Assembly (NCBI RefSeq): GCF_001742425.1
Contig: NZ_MJEH01000027.1
Coordinates: 1-39,833, forward strand
DNA: 39,833 nucleotides
Reading direction: 5' to 3'
From: Bacillus solimangrovi
GTDB taxonomy: Bacteria > Bacillota > Bacilli > Bacillales > Bacillaceae_N
In this document: positions 7,689-15,159 of the stretch, piece by piece
Position numbering within the stretch: the first letter of the stretch is position 1
Layout: every line of letters begins with the position of its first letter
The notes under the pieces: generated by a model
Told to the model about the DNA's origin: nothing
Seen by the model: the letters and a program-made list of their open reading frames with translations, nothing else
Database searches by the model: none
Position numbers and translations under genes: made by a program

Positions 7689-9062
7689 ATGGAAAATACA
7701 TCACCAGCATTAAGCACGTATAAAAATCGTACAAAACGTTCGTATGAAATTATGCAAGAAGCCAAGAAGGTCATGCCAAACGGTGTTACAGCTAACATTA
7801 AATCTTTTTCACCTTACCCAATTGTTATGAATAATGGAACTGGTGCAACTTTAACTGATGTAGACGGTAATAAATATGTAGACTATCTTCTCTCATATGG
7901 TTGCCTCATGTTAGGTCATGGACATCCAGCTATTAAACAAGCATTAATTGATCAACTTGATCAAGATGGTACAAACTTATTTGGAACACCTCACCAATTA
8001 GAAATAACTTTCGGTAAACGAATAATGAGCCATTATCCAAGTATAGAATCGGTACGTTATACAAATTCAGGTACTGAAGCAACGCTCCTTGCACTTAGAC
8101 TTGCTTCAGCTTATACAGGTAAAAATAAAATTGCCAAATTTGAAGGCCATTACCATGGTGGTTATGACCAAATGCTTTTTAGTATTAATCCATCAGCTGA
8201 TGAATATGGACCGGAGCATACACCTCAAGTAGTTCCTGAATCGAAAGGAATTGATCCTCACTATCAAAAACAAACACTTGTTTTACCGTTCAATGATATT
8301 GAAAATACAGAAAAGCTTTTACGCCTACATCAAAATGAGCTTGCAGCGGTTATTATTGAACCGATTCAAGCAGGCTTCATTCCTGCTACTGCATCGTTTT
8401 TAAAAGAACTTCGTCGTATTACCGAAGAATTAAATATCTTACTAATATTTGATGAAGTTAAGACAGGATTTCGAATTGAAATTGGAGGTGCTCAACAACT
8501 ATATAAAATTAAACCTGATTTAACAACTCTAGGAAAGGTCATTGGTGGAGGATTCCCAATTGGTATTATAGGTGGAAAAAAAGAAATTTTAATGGAGAGT
8601 GCTGCATCTTTTACTGCAGATGTTTTTGATTCAACTACAAGTACAGGATCGAAGGCTAAAGATATCCTCTTTCATAGTGGCACATATAATGGGCATCCAT
8701 CTATTTTATCCGTCGGAATGGCTGTATTAGATGTTCTAGAACAAGAAATTGAACGTGTTCAGAACACGACAAACTTATTAAAACAACAACTCGAAGAACT
8801 ATTTATCAAGAAAAGTATTCCAATGAAAGCAATTGGAAAAGGAACAATTTTTAGTGTAATATTAACGGAAGAAAATGAAATTCATAATTATCGTGACATT
8901 CAAAAGACTAATTTGGAATTGAGAAAGAAAATTGATTATGGCCTTTTAAATGAAGGAATCTATACAAAACCACTTAATCGTTATAGCCTCTCTACTGCAC
9001 ATACTGACAAAGAAGTCGAATTAACAATCAAAGCTTATGACAAAGTATTAAGTCAATTGTAA
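7689..9062 (+). CDS. Class III aminotransferase, glutamate-1-semialdehyde aminomutase-like
   Basis: The protein has 457 residues with fold-type I PLP enzyme marks: YTNSGTEATLLALRLA (PLP phosphate loop, near 120-135), FEGHYHGGYD, VIIEPIQAGFIPAT, LLIFDEVKTGFR (the Asp that contacts the pyridine nitrogen) and TTLGKVIGGGFPIG with the Schiff-base lysine. The order and spacing fit HemL (glutamate-1-semialdehyde 2,1-aminomutase) and its class III relatives. It is longer than typical HemL (about 430), with an added stretch around FTADVFDSTTSTGSKAKD. No haem genes are nearby, and the partner is an RpiR-type sugar-sensing regulator, so I doubt it is the housekeeping HemL. A specialised aminotransferase acting on an amino acid or amino sugar is as likely. 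The ribosome site AAAGAGGTG precedes the ATG. Confidence 0.7.
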   Translation: MENTSPALSTYKNRTKRSYEIMQEAKKVMPNGVTANIKSFSPYPIVMNNGTGATLTDVDGNKYVDYLLSYGCLMLGHGHPAIKQALIDQLDQDGTNLFGTPHQLEITFGKRIMSHYPSIESVRYTNSGTEATLLALRLASAYTGKNKIAKFEGHYHGGYDQMLFSINPSADEYGPEHTPQVVPESKGIDPHYQKQTLVLPFNDIENTEKLLRLHQNELAAVIIEPIQAGFIPATASFLKELRRITEELNILLIFDEVKTGFRIEIGGAQQLYKIKPDLTTLGKVIGGGFPIGIIGGKKEILMESAASFTADVFDSTTSTGSKAKDILFHSGTYNGHPSILSVGMAVLDVLEQEIERVQNTTNLLKQQLEELFIKKSIPMKAIGKGTIFSVILTEENEIHNYRDIQKTNLELRKKIDYGLLNEGIYTKPLNRYSLSTAHTDKEVELTIKAYDKVLSQL

Positions 9063-9083
9063 TTGTTAGAAGGGGGATTTACT

Positions 9084-9938
9084 TTGACGAAGCAAGATGT
9101 ATATGAACGCATCCTTTCAAAACGTGATGAAATGAGTAAATCACATAAAAAAATAGCAAGCTTTTTAATTAAAAATTCCGATAGTGCACCATTTTTAACT
9201 GCTTCAAAACTTGCCAAACAAGTTGAAGTCGGCGAAGCTACAATTATTCGCTTTGCCGTCTTTCTCGGTTATAAGGGTTATCCAGATTTACAACGTCATT
9301 TACAAGAAGATCTAAAAACAAAATGGACTTCTGCAGAACGGTTTGAACAGACAACAAATGTGAATGAAAATGAGAAACATGTATGGAAGGAAGTTCTTTC
9401 AGATGACCTGAGCAATATTAAAGAAACGTTGCGAGGGATCGACGAATATGTTTTCACTGAAGCTATACAAGCTCTTGTTCAAGCTGAGAGAATTTACATT
9501 ATTGCTTATCGAAGTGCTCAAAGTCTAGGAATCTTTCTTGAATTTTATTTAGACCTTGTACTGCAAAATACAAAGCTTATTCAACAATCTGATGGAGTTT
9601 CTGAGCACTTACTTGATATCACTGAACGAGACCTTGTTATTGGAATTGGTTTTTCACGCTATACTAAACGTACTGTAGATGTTTTAAAATATGCACATGA
9701 AAAAGGAGCTCAAACAATCGTTATTACGGATCATTCCATGTCTCCTCTTGCCCCATTTGGGAATTATCAACTATATACTGCTACAAGCATCAATTCATTC
9801 ATTGACTCTTTCACTGCTCCTTTAAGTATTATTAACGCCCTAATTACAGGTGTTACACGCTCAAAGCAACAAAAGGTAAAGGAAAGATTAATTGAACTTG
9901 AATTATTATGGGATAAATTCGATGTTTTTCATGATTAA
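9084..9938 (+). CDS. RpiR/MurR-family transcriptional regulator
   Basis: The protein has 284 residues. The N-terminal helix-turn-helix of the RpiR type is clear: KRDEMSKSHKKIASFLIKN, then SKLAKQVEVGEATIIRFAVF and LGYKGYPDLQRHL. It is followed by a SIS sugar-isomerase-fold domain (RIYIIAYRSAQSLGIFLEF, DLVIGIGFSRYTKRTVDVL, GAQTIVITDHSMSPLA). Such regulators sense phosphorylated sugars. The TTG at 9084 was chosen because it has AGAAGGGGGA 7 bases upstream; an upstream TTG at 9063 lies before that ribosome site. The gene begins 21 bases after the aminomutase-like stop, so it is cotranscribed. The operator-like TGAAA/TTTCA dyads upstream of the operon suggest autoregulation. Confidence 0.85.
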   Translation: MTKQDVYERILSKRDEMSKSHKKIASFLIKNSDSAPFLTASKLAKQVEVGEATIIRFAVFLGYKGYPDLQRHLQEDLKTKWTSAERFEQTTNVNENEKHVWKEVLSDDLSNIKETLRGIDEYVFTEAIQALVQAERIYIIAYRSAQSLGIFLEFYLDLVLQNTKLIQQSDGVSEHLLDITERDLVIGIGFSRYTKRTVDVLKYAHEKGAQTIVITDHSMSPLAPFGNYQLYTATSINSFIDSFTAPLSIINALITGVTRSKQQKVKERLIELELLWDKFDVFHD

Positions 9939-9975
9939 GCACCCAAGATTAAGGGTGCTTATTTGCTTTTTTAAT
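9937..9975 (+). terminator. Terminator of rpiR-type operon
   Basis: AAGCACCC pairs with GGGTGCTT around AAGATTAA, followed by a T-rich tract. The 5' arm overlaps the stop codon of the regulator. Confidence 0.8.
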
Positions 9976-10031
9976 TTAAATTAACATACAATCTACTTAT
10001 ATAAATTAAATGTAAAAAGGAAGTGCATGAT

Positions 10032-10259
10032 ATGAAAACAATCTTTTTAGCTCTTATTCATTTCTATCGAAAATTTATCTCTCCTTTAAAACCACCAACA
10101 TGTCGGTTTTATCCTACGTGTTCACAATATGGCCTTGAGGCAATTCAACGTCATGGTGCATTTAAAGGGGGATGGTTAACTGTTAAACGGATTATGAAGT
10201 GCCACCCATTCCATCCAGGTGGCATTGATCATGTACCCGAAAAGAATGGACGTCATTAA
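10032..10259 (+). CDS. yidD: Membrane protein insertion efficiency factor YidD
   Basis: The protein has 75 residues with the invariant YidD core: [56 protein letters not shown]. YidD is a small membrane-associated protein that assists YidC/Sec-dependent insertion. The ATG at 10032 is chosen because GGAAG lies 8 bases upstream; the GTG at 10023 overlaps that ribosome site. The gene is monocistronic between the RpiR-operon terminator and the convergent staygreen gene. Confidence 0.93.
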   Translation: MKTIFLALIHFYRKFISPLKPPTCRFYPTCSQYGLEAIQRHGAFKGGWLTVKRIMKCHPFHPGGIDHVPEKNGRH

Positions 10260-10362
10260 TATTTTTTTAAACTATATTTTTAAATTCTAGAACAAGTTTC
10301 TTCATATAACAGCAAATTTTTAAACTTGGATATGTGTGAGTATCTTACATATAACGAAAATG

Positions 10363-10827
10363 TTAAGTAATGTTAGTTTTATAATCTTTAAATCTCCCCC
10401 AATTCTCAACACCTTGATATTCAGGATAAACGGATTGAAAGAAAATGCATATCGAATGTTCATCTAATTGTGGATACAACTCAAATATATGACGATCACC
10501 ATAACGTATCGCTTTCAATGCTAGAGGAAGCTCTCTTTTGAAAATCTCATATCTCATTTTAGACACTTCTTTATCGAATTCGCCATTTGATACATAAACA
10601 TTTGCGTGAAAAGATAAACATTCTTTCGTAGTATACCAATGCCCTAACACTTCATCACGCATGTTTACATTAATTTTGTCCACTTGATAAGAAGGCCCAA
10701 CATCTAGAAACAATTCCCCCGTAAGATCTGAATGTGTTAATGTATAATATCGTGGAAAAATTGGCATAGTTTCAGTGACACCATTAAAGAATGTTACACT
10801 TAACTTATTTGGATCAAAAGTTGTCAT
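10363..10827 (-). CDS. Staygreen family protein
   Basis: The protein has 154 residues. FDPNKLSVTFFNGVTETMPI near the start, then PRYYTLTHSDLTGELFLDVG, RDEVLGHW and LHFHANVYVS-like text (here CLSFHANVYVSNG) and FELYPQLDEHSI match the staygreen domain. In plants that domain contains the Mg-dechelatase of chlorophyll breakdown; bacterial homologues also occur in non-photosynthetic Bacillaceae. The bacterial role is unknown. The ATG at 10827 has AAAGGA 10 bases before it; upstream ATGs (10836, 10878) lack a proper ribosome site. It is divergent from the HesB-like gene. Confidence 0.8.
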   Translation of the reverse strand: MTTFDPNKLSVTFFNGVTETMPIFPRYYTLTHSDLTGELFLDVGPSYQVDKINVNMRDEVLGHWYTTKECLSFHANVYVSNGEFDKEVSKMRYEIFKRELPLALKAIRYGDRHIFELYPQLDEHSICIFFQSVYPEYQGVENWGRFKDYKTNIT

Positions 10828-10971
10828 ATATGTCATCCTTTCTAAGGAGTCATTTGAGTTATAATATTCATAGCGCATTACATGTGCTATTGCTTATTGA
10901 TGAAGGAATTGACTATAAACACATTTAATCTTCAAGTAAAGATAGATTGCAGATGTGAAAGGAGTTTAATA

Positions 10972-11265
10972 ATGAAATTAGAGATCAGTTCAGAGGCTGT
11001 GGAATGGTATAAAGATGAAATGGAACTCGATAAAGGTGATACGGTACGCTTTTTTGTTCGTTATGGGGGCAACAGTACCATTCAGAAAGGATTCTCATTA
11101 GGTGTTATGACCGAAGAACCAATTGAACCTTTTACCGATATTGAAGTTGACGGCATTACATTTTATATAGAAGAAAAAGATGCATGGTATTTTGATGAGT
11201 ACGACCTCAATGTTCAATATAATAATGTTTATGACGAGGTTGAATTTGATTATAAAGAATCGTAA
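10972..11265 (+). CDS. HesB/YneR family protein
   Basis: The protein has 97 residues, starting MKLEISSEAVEWYKDEM. It continues DTVRFFVRYGGNSTIQKGFS and LGVMTEEP, the HesB/IscA-like (FeS_biosyn) fold. It lacks the C-terminal CxC cysteines of A-type iron-sulfur carriers, as is usual for the YneR subgroup, so direct cluster binding is unlikely. The ATG at 10972 has GAAAGGAG at proper distance; the longer frame to 10882 lacks one. In B. subtilis yneR sits next to yneQ; here it is 3 kb away. A terminator follows. Confidence 0.8.
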   Translation: MKLEISSEAVEWYKDEMELDKGDTVRFFVRYGGNSTIQKGFSLGVMTEEPIEPFTDIEVDGITFYIEEKDAWYFDEYDLNVQYNNVYDEVEFDYKES

Positions 11266-11293
11266 GCCTTAAATAAACGAATAAGATTCTCTT

Positions 11294-11327
11294 AACCTGA
11301 ATAATAGACATTATTCAGGTTTTTTTA
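11294..11327 (+). terminator. Terminator after HesB-like gene
   Basis: AACCTGAATAAT pairs perfectly with ATTATTCAGGTT around AGAC and is followed by TTTTTT. Confidence 0.85.
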
Positions 11328-11467
11328 TTTCTATATGATAACGCTAATTATAAATAACTGACCAATACTACAATAAGACTCTTGATTATATTCACCTTAC
11401 GTCCTACATATTAAAATGCTAGTACAAGTATTCCTAAATAAATCTACTTATTATAACCAATCTTAAA

Positions 11468-11507
11468 TGTTACAAACTTGTAACAAGAATTGTTACTAGC
11501 TTGTAAA
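11468..11507 (+). promoter_or_regulatory. Two WalR (YycF)-type boxes
   Basis: The WalR consensus is TGTWAH-N5-TGTWAH. Two full matches occur: TGTTAC-AAACT-TGTAAC (11468-11484, also a near-perfect palindrome) and TGTTAC-TAGCT-TGTAAA (11491-11507). They are 23 bases apart and end directly against the -35 hexamer of the CAP promoter. WalRK controls cell-wall hydrolase and secreted wall-protein genes in Bacillus, which suits a secreted CAP-domain target. Confidence 0.65.
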
Positions 11508-11536
11508 TTGTTTGTTATTAATATTCTATTTATAAA
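11508..11536 (+). promoter_or_regulatory. Promoter of the CAP-domain gene
   Basis: TTGTTT (11508-11513), then 17 bases, then TATAAA (11531-11536). The boxes just upstream suit activation by WalR. Confidence 0.6.
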
Positions 11537-11789
11537 AACTGTCAATATCGTTTTCTATGTAATTTATTAATCTATTGGATGATTATAGAATCACTAATTT
11601 GCGTGTATCCAACTGGAAAAAAACAACAAACAGTAATCTATCAACATTTAAAGCCCTTACAAATAATTTATATTACAATAATAAAAAATCAATGGAAAAT
11701 TCGTCCTCCTATGTTACAAAAAACGCATGATATATTTGATGTGCGGGATAAAACAAAAAAAATAGCAAAACACAGGAGGAGTAAACATT

Positions 11790-12524
11790 ATGAAAAAAGG
11801 ATTACTTTTAACTACAGCTACTGCTTTTACATTATTAGTATCAGCTCCAGGAATGAGTTCTGCTGCAAGCAACGGACTATCACCTGAACAAATTGAGAAA
11901 ATCAAAATTAATTGTGAGGTCCCACAAGGTTCAATAAATGCAATGCTGCCTGAAGCGGTTGACCATATTAATAAAAAATATAACCTTAACATCAATCCTG
12001 AAAACCTTAATATAAATTATGCTTCTAAAGCACCTGCGAAACAAGAAGCTCAGGCAACTCAACCAAATACACCTAGTCAACCTGCTGAGGCACAAACTCC
12101 AGCTGAATCTACTAAACAAGAAAAAACAGAAGAAACTTCATCTGCATTAAGTCAGTTTGAAAAAGAAGTAGTAGATTTAACAAATGCAGAACGTGCTAAA
12201 AATGGTTTAGCAGCTCTTGAAATTGATGAAGAATTAAGCAAAGTAGCTCGTGCTAAATCTGCTGACATGCAATCAAATAAATACTTTGACCATAATAGCC
12301 CAACTTACGGTTCACCATTTGATATGATGAAACAGTTTGGTATCTCATACAAAACTGCTGGAGAAAATATCGCTTATGGACAAAAAACTCCACAAGAAGT
12401 TGTAAATGCTTGGATGAATAGTGAGGGTCACCGTAAAAATATCCTTAATGGACAGTTCACTCACATCGGTGTTGGATTTGTTGAACAAGGTAACTACTGG
12501 ACTCAAATGTTTATCGGTAAATAA
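11790..12524 (+). CDS. Secreted CAP/SCP-domain protein (YkwD-like)
   Basis: The protein has 244 residues. A signal peptide is clear (MKKGLLLTTATAFTLLVSA, cleavage likely after SSAAS near residue 27). A low-complexity P/A/Q/E/T linker follows (about residues 75-115). The C-terminal CAP domain (about 118-244) shows VVDLTNAERAKNGL, ADMQSNKYFDHNSPTYG, TAGENIAYG, WMNSEGHRKNIL and HIGVGFVEQGNYWTQMFIG. Bacterial CAP proteins are secreted or wall-associated; their biochemical activity is poorly known. The ribosome site AGGAGGAG is strong. Upstream WalR-type boxes suggest control with cell-wall metabolism. A decayed copy of its last third lies downstream. Confidence 0.9.
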   Translation: MKKGLLLTTATAFTLLVSAPGMSSAASNGLSPEQIEKIKINCEVPQGSINAMLPEAVDHINKKYNLNINPENLNINYASKAPAKQEAQATQPNTPSQPAEAQTPAESTKQEKTEETSSALSQFEKEVVDLTNAERAKNGLAALEIDEELSKVARAKSADMQSNKYFDHNSPTYGSPFDMMKQFGISYKTAGENIAYGQKTPQEVVNAWMNSEGHRKNILNGQFTHIGVGFVEQGNYWTQMFIGK

Positions 12525-12568
12525 TATCTATCTATCTATTAATCAATCAAATTAATCATTTTTTCTTT

Positions 12569-12597
12569 GAGCCACCATTTCTTGGTGGCTCTTTTTT
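12569..12597 (+). terminator. Terminator of CAP gene
   Basis: GAGCCACCA and TGGTGGCTC pair around TTTCT, followed by TTTTTT. Confidence 0.85.
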
Positions 12598-12747
12598 ATA
12601 TGAACTACTTGCTTCATCAATAGCCAAGACGAAGAGTAGAGTGAAAGGTTTTAAAATGTTAAAAATCTTAATCTATTTTCGAAATAAGAGAAATATAGCT
12701 AATTAACTACATGAAAAATTGTCAATAATTAGATGAATACTATATAT

Positions 12748-12843
12748 CATCGTAAAAGTATCCTTAATGGATAATTCATTCATATTGGTGATGATTTCGT
12801 TATACAAGGTTACTATTGGACTCAAATGTTTATCGGTAAATTA
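12748..12843 (+). pseudogene. Decayed copy of CAP-domain C-terminus
   Basis: The frame reads HRKSILNG, a stop, then FIHIGDDFVIQGYYWTQMFIGK, directly matching the end of the CAP gene with substitutions and one nonsense codon. The final stop is lost (TTA for TAA). Its start is missing, so it cannot be expressed. Confidence 0.85.
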
Positions 12844-12874
12844 TATCTATTAATCAAATTATCATTTTTTGTTT

Positions 12875-12905
12875 GAGCCACCATTCTTTGGTGGCTTATT
12901 TCTAT
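12875..12905 (+). terminator. Duplicated CAP terminator
   Basis: GAGCCACCA-TTCTT-TGGTGGCTTATTTC is a slightly eroded copy of the functional terminator at 12569. Confidence 0.6.
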
Positions 12906-13037
12906 AATAACTACTCGCTTCATCATTAGTTTAGACGAAGAGTAGAGTGAAAAGGTTTTAAAAATATTAAAATTCTTGTTCTATATACGTTAAATAAGTA
13001 TTCAAAATTAGGTTATTATAAGATTATTAATTATAGT

Positions 13038-13640
13038 TTAAATAAATTCATTATACTTGAGAAAAATTCTATAATTAGCTAAGTCATGTGTTTCTGATAC
13101 AATGAACATTGTATACTTATCAAAATGATAGACTACTTCCCAACCTTCCTCTTCTTCTTTTTTAAAGTCTGGTTCACCTAACTGCTGAATTATTTCTTCT
13201 GGTGTTGACGTTAATTGATACTCACTATATTCGATTCCTCTAATGATACGATCATCAGTTAAGTCATCATCAGCAAAGAAATATACACATTTACCATAAG
13301 TAAGACCGTTTCCGCCTTCCCAATATATGCTTTCATCTGGTGTCCCAAGTTGATTTTCAATATCCTTTTGTGAAATTGATGGCAATAGTTGTATTTCACA
13401 TTGATTTAATATCCCTTTTTTTGCATTTTCTATATATTGTTCGTTGATTAACATATCCTCATTAACAGATTGTACTTCCTTAATACCTTTGTCTTCCTTG
13501 TAGTATTTTAATTTAACTATTTGATTTTTCCCCTCTGTTTGTTGAGCAGTTTTCTTTGCTACAAGTGCTTGACTAGGTTCTATCTCTATAAAACTAATGA
13601 GAATTAATATAGAAAGTAATATCATAAGCAAACGTTTCAT
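13038..13640 (-). CDS. Secreted protein, DUF4309-like
   Basis: The protein has 200 residues. An N-terminal signal peptide is present (MKRLLMILLSILILISFIEI, cleavage near SQA). The mature part contains KKGILNQCEIQLLPSISQKD, EDQLGTPD-like text (here IENQLGTPDE) and a second repeat-like segment ITSTPEEIIQQLGEPD (here TSTPEEIIQQLGEPD). This recalls the DUF4309 family of Bacillus secreted proteins, of unknown function. The ribosome site AAAGGAGT is good. It is monocistronic and convergent with the duplicated CAP segment. Confidence 0.6.
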   Translation of the reverse strand: MKRLLMILLSILILISFIEIEPSQALVAKKTAQQTEGKNQIVKLKYYKEDKGIKEVQSVNEDMLINEQYIENAKKGILNQCEIQLLPSISQKDIENQLGTPDESIYWEGGNGLTYGKCVYFFADDDLTDDRIIRGIEYSEYQLTSTPEEIIQQLGEPDFKKEEEEGWEVVYHFDKYTMFIVSETHDLANYRIFLKYNEFI

Positions 13641-14008
13641 ATTCTGACTCCTTTAATACTTTATAAATATTTAATTCCCTGTATTTCAATGTTAACTTAC
13701 CTATGAATTATTTACATTCACCCCTTTCCTGTTGATTTAAAACTAATTATACGTGTGAATTCTTAAAATAAAGTTAAGATAATAATAAAGAATTTCTTAA
13801 GATTCTCTTATTACTACTTCACTATTAAGAAACCACTAGCGTTGTTTTTGTGACAGCATATTGTATAAAATATTGATTTTCATTTTTTAAAACATTTTAT
13901 TATGTAGTTTTTTGTGGAGTTGGATACAAGTTCTCTAATTGCTCTATTCTCTTCGTTTAATTCGTAAACTGATTACACTTTTTAAGTCTTCTTAATAGTT
14001 AAGCATAT
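13641..14008. other. Intergenic region, possible promoter of secreted-protein gene
   Basis: About 370 bases. On the minus strand a TATAAT box (13746-13751) lies about 105 bases before the start of the secreted-protein gene, with TTAA-rich repeats upstream (CTTAAC, TTTTAAG). No clear -35 is present. Nothing else was recognised. Confidence 0.35.
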
Positions 14009-14043
14009 AAATAACCCTGCTAATAAACTTAGCAGGGTTATTT
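14009..14043 (-). terminator. Terminator of the AAA-yneP-yneQ-DUF123 operon
   Basis: AATAACCCTGCTAA and TTAGCAGGGTTATT form a perfect 14-base stem around TAAAC. On the minus strand it begins within the DUF123 stop codon. Confidence 0.8.
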
Positions 14044-14409
14044 AACATATATTAAATGTGAATCACAGTAGCAATCAGAAGAACCAAAGCCCTTCGCTAT
14101 TACTGTGCCATTTCTAACTTTCAGAAGCTTTTCATATAAACCACATTCACTAAGTGTACGATCGAATGTTTGAACTTCTATAATCTCTCCATATGGACGA
14201 AGATAATCAAAGTGCCATCGAAGTGGTTTTTCTATTTTCAGATGTCGATTTATACGTGCTTCTATATTTCTTTTTGCACTTCCAACGTAAATATAAGTTC
14301 CAATAGGGAAGTTGAACGTACCTAATTTTCCGATAGTTATTGAATGTTCTTCATTTAATTTCAAATATATGGCATACAATGAGTGATCAGAATTAATAAT
14401 CACTTTCAT
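14038..14409 (-). CDS. DUF123 GIY-YIG-like protein
   Basis: The protein has 123 residues. The sequence YAIYLKLNEEHSITIGKLG, then FPIGTYIYVGSAKRN, ARINRHL, RWHFDYLRPYG and YEKLL, matches the DUF123 family related to GIY-YIG nucleases (YIYVGSA is the Y-x-Y-V-G-S core). Some members are fused to endonuclease III, suggesting a DNA-repair link; the standalone form is uncharacterised. It overlaps yneQ by 17 bases, with AAGG five bases before the ATG, so it belongs to the same operon. Confidence 0.8.
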   Translation of the reverse strand: MKVIINSDHSLYAIYLKLNEEHSITIGKLGTFNFPIGTYIYVGSAKRNIEARINRHLKIEKPLRWHFDYLRPYGEIIEVQTFDRTLSECGLYEKLLKVRNGTVIAKGFGSSDCYCDSHLIYVK

Positions 14410-14719
14410 CTAACCTTTTGACCAAATTAAAATGTTTAATTTGGTCAAATTGCTCCTCATTTTGTAAGATGGAAAGTTGTCGTTCTCCAAACAAATCAAA
14501 ATGCGGATAATCCTCACGCCAATCAATCCATTCTCGCTTCAGACCATATTGCTTTCCCCACTCAGCTAGTTTGTCAACATTGACACAGCCTACCTTTGTT
14601 ACTGTATTACATCCTGGAAAACGATCATCAAGCCAATAATGAGTTAAAAATGCAATTTCCCCATTACTGACTTTAGTTTTCCACCTTTTTAGCTCTTTTC
14701 GAGAAATACCAAATGCCAT
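14393..14719 (-). CDS. yneQ: YneQ family protein
   Basis: The protein has 108 residues, beginning MAFGISRKELKRWKTKV. It contains IAFLTHYWLDDRFPGCNTVT and EWIDWREDYPHFDLFG. No membrane segment is present. I identify it by resemblance to B. subtilis YneQ and by its position directly after yneP, the same order as in B. subtilis. Its function is unknown. The gap to yneP is 11 bases, and the downstream DUF123 gene overlaps its end. Confidence 0.75.
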   Translation of the reverse strand: MAFGISRKELKRWKTKVSNGEIAFLTHYWLDDRFPGCNTVTKVGCVNVDKLAEWGKQYGLKREWIDWREDYPHFDLFGERQLSILQNEEQFDQIKHFNLVKRLDESDY

Positions 14720-14730
14720 CGTTTTTCACC

Positions 14731-15156
14731 TTATTCAGGCTTTTTTTTCACCCTTTCATACATCTCATGCCATTCTGGATAAGCCGTTTTTATTCGTAGC
14801 GGACGGAAAGTATCTTTATTAGCGAGTACATGTTCAGATTGACCCGTTACAGCAACTTCTCCTGCATCGTTAAGTACTTCATAGCCATATACAATCCTTA
14901 TTCCATTATACTTTTCTACCCATGTTCTTACCGTTACTTGCTCACCATAAAAAATAGATTTTTTATAAGATGCTCGTACATCTAATACTGGTGATATAAT
15001 TCCTTCTTGCTCAATCTTAGCATAGTTGAAACCAAGATCACGAATTAAATCTGTACGACCTACTTCCATCCAAATAATATAATTAGCGTGATAGACAACA
15101 CCCATTTGGTCTGTCTCCGCATATCGAACTTGTATTTTTGACTCTGACACATGCAT
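14731..15156 (-). CDS. yneP: Acyl-CoA thioesterase, YbgC/4HBT family
   Basis: The protein has 141 residues of the hotdog fold. The 4HBT active-site segment VRYAETDQMGVVYHANYIIW carries the catalytic Asp of the YbgC/FadM type, followed by the helix MEVGRTDLIRDLG and the strands VRASYKKSIFYGEQVTV. It is expected to hydrolyse short or medium acyl-CoA thioesters in the cytoplasm. The ATG at 15156 lies 3 bases after the stop of the AAA ATPase gene, with AGAGGGA inside that gene as ribosome site, indicating coupling. Gene order matches B. subtilis tlp-yneP-yneQ with an AAA gene inserted. Confidence 0.85.
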   Translation of the reverse strand: MHVSESKIQVRYAETDQMGVVYHANYIIWMEVGRTDLIRDLGFNYAKIEQEGIISPVLDVRASYKKSIFYGEQVTVRTWVEKYNGIRIVYGYEVLNDAGEVAVTGQSEHVLANKDTFRPLRIKTAYPEWHEMYERVKKKPE

Positions 15157-15159
15157 AGT

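Larger units (their letters stand above)
11328..11789. other. Long leader/promoter region of the CAP gene
   Basis: This 460-base stretch contains two WalR-type boxes and a sigma-A promoter (described separately). They predict an mRNA leader of about 245 bases before the CAP start. No riboswitch or attenuator was recognised in that leader. It is rich in A runs. Confidence 0.5.
12412..12978 (+). repeat. Tandem duplication of CAP gene 3' end and terminator
   Basis: The segment from about 12412 to 12675 (last codons of the CAP gene, its terminator and the following spacer) is repeated, diverged, at about 12731-12978. Shared blocks include TACTGGACTCAAATGTTTAT, the terminator arms and GACGAAGAGTAGAGTGAAA. 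The offset is about 320 bases at the gene and about 305 at the spacer because of small indels. Confidence 0.85.

Noticed and set aside
11579-11887. 102-aa plus-strand ORF overlapping the start of the CAP gene
   Set aside because: It overlaps the CAP signal peptide in another frame, has no ribosome site, and its region is better explained as the mRNA leader.
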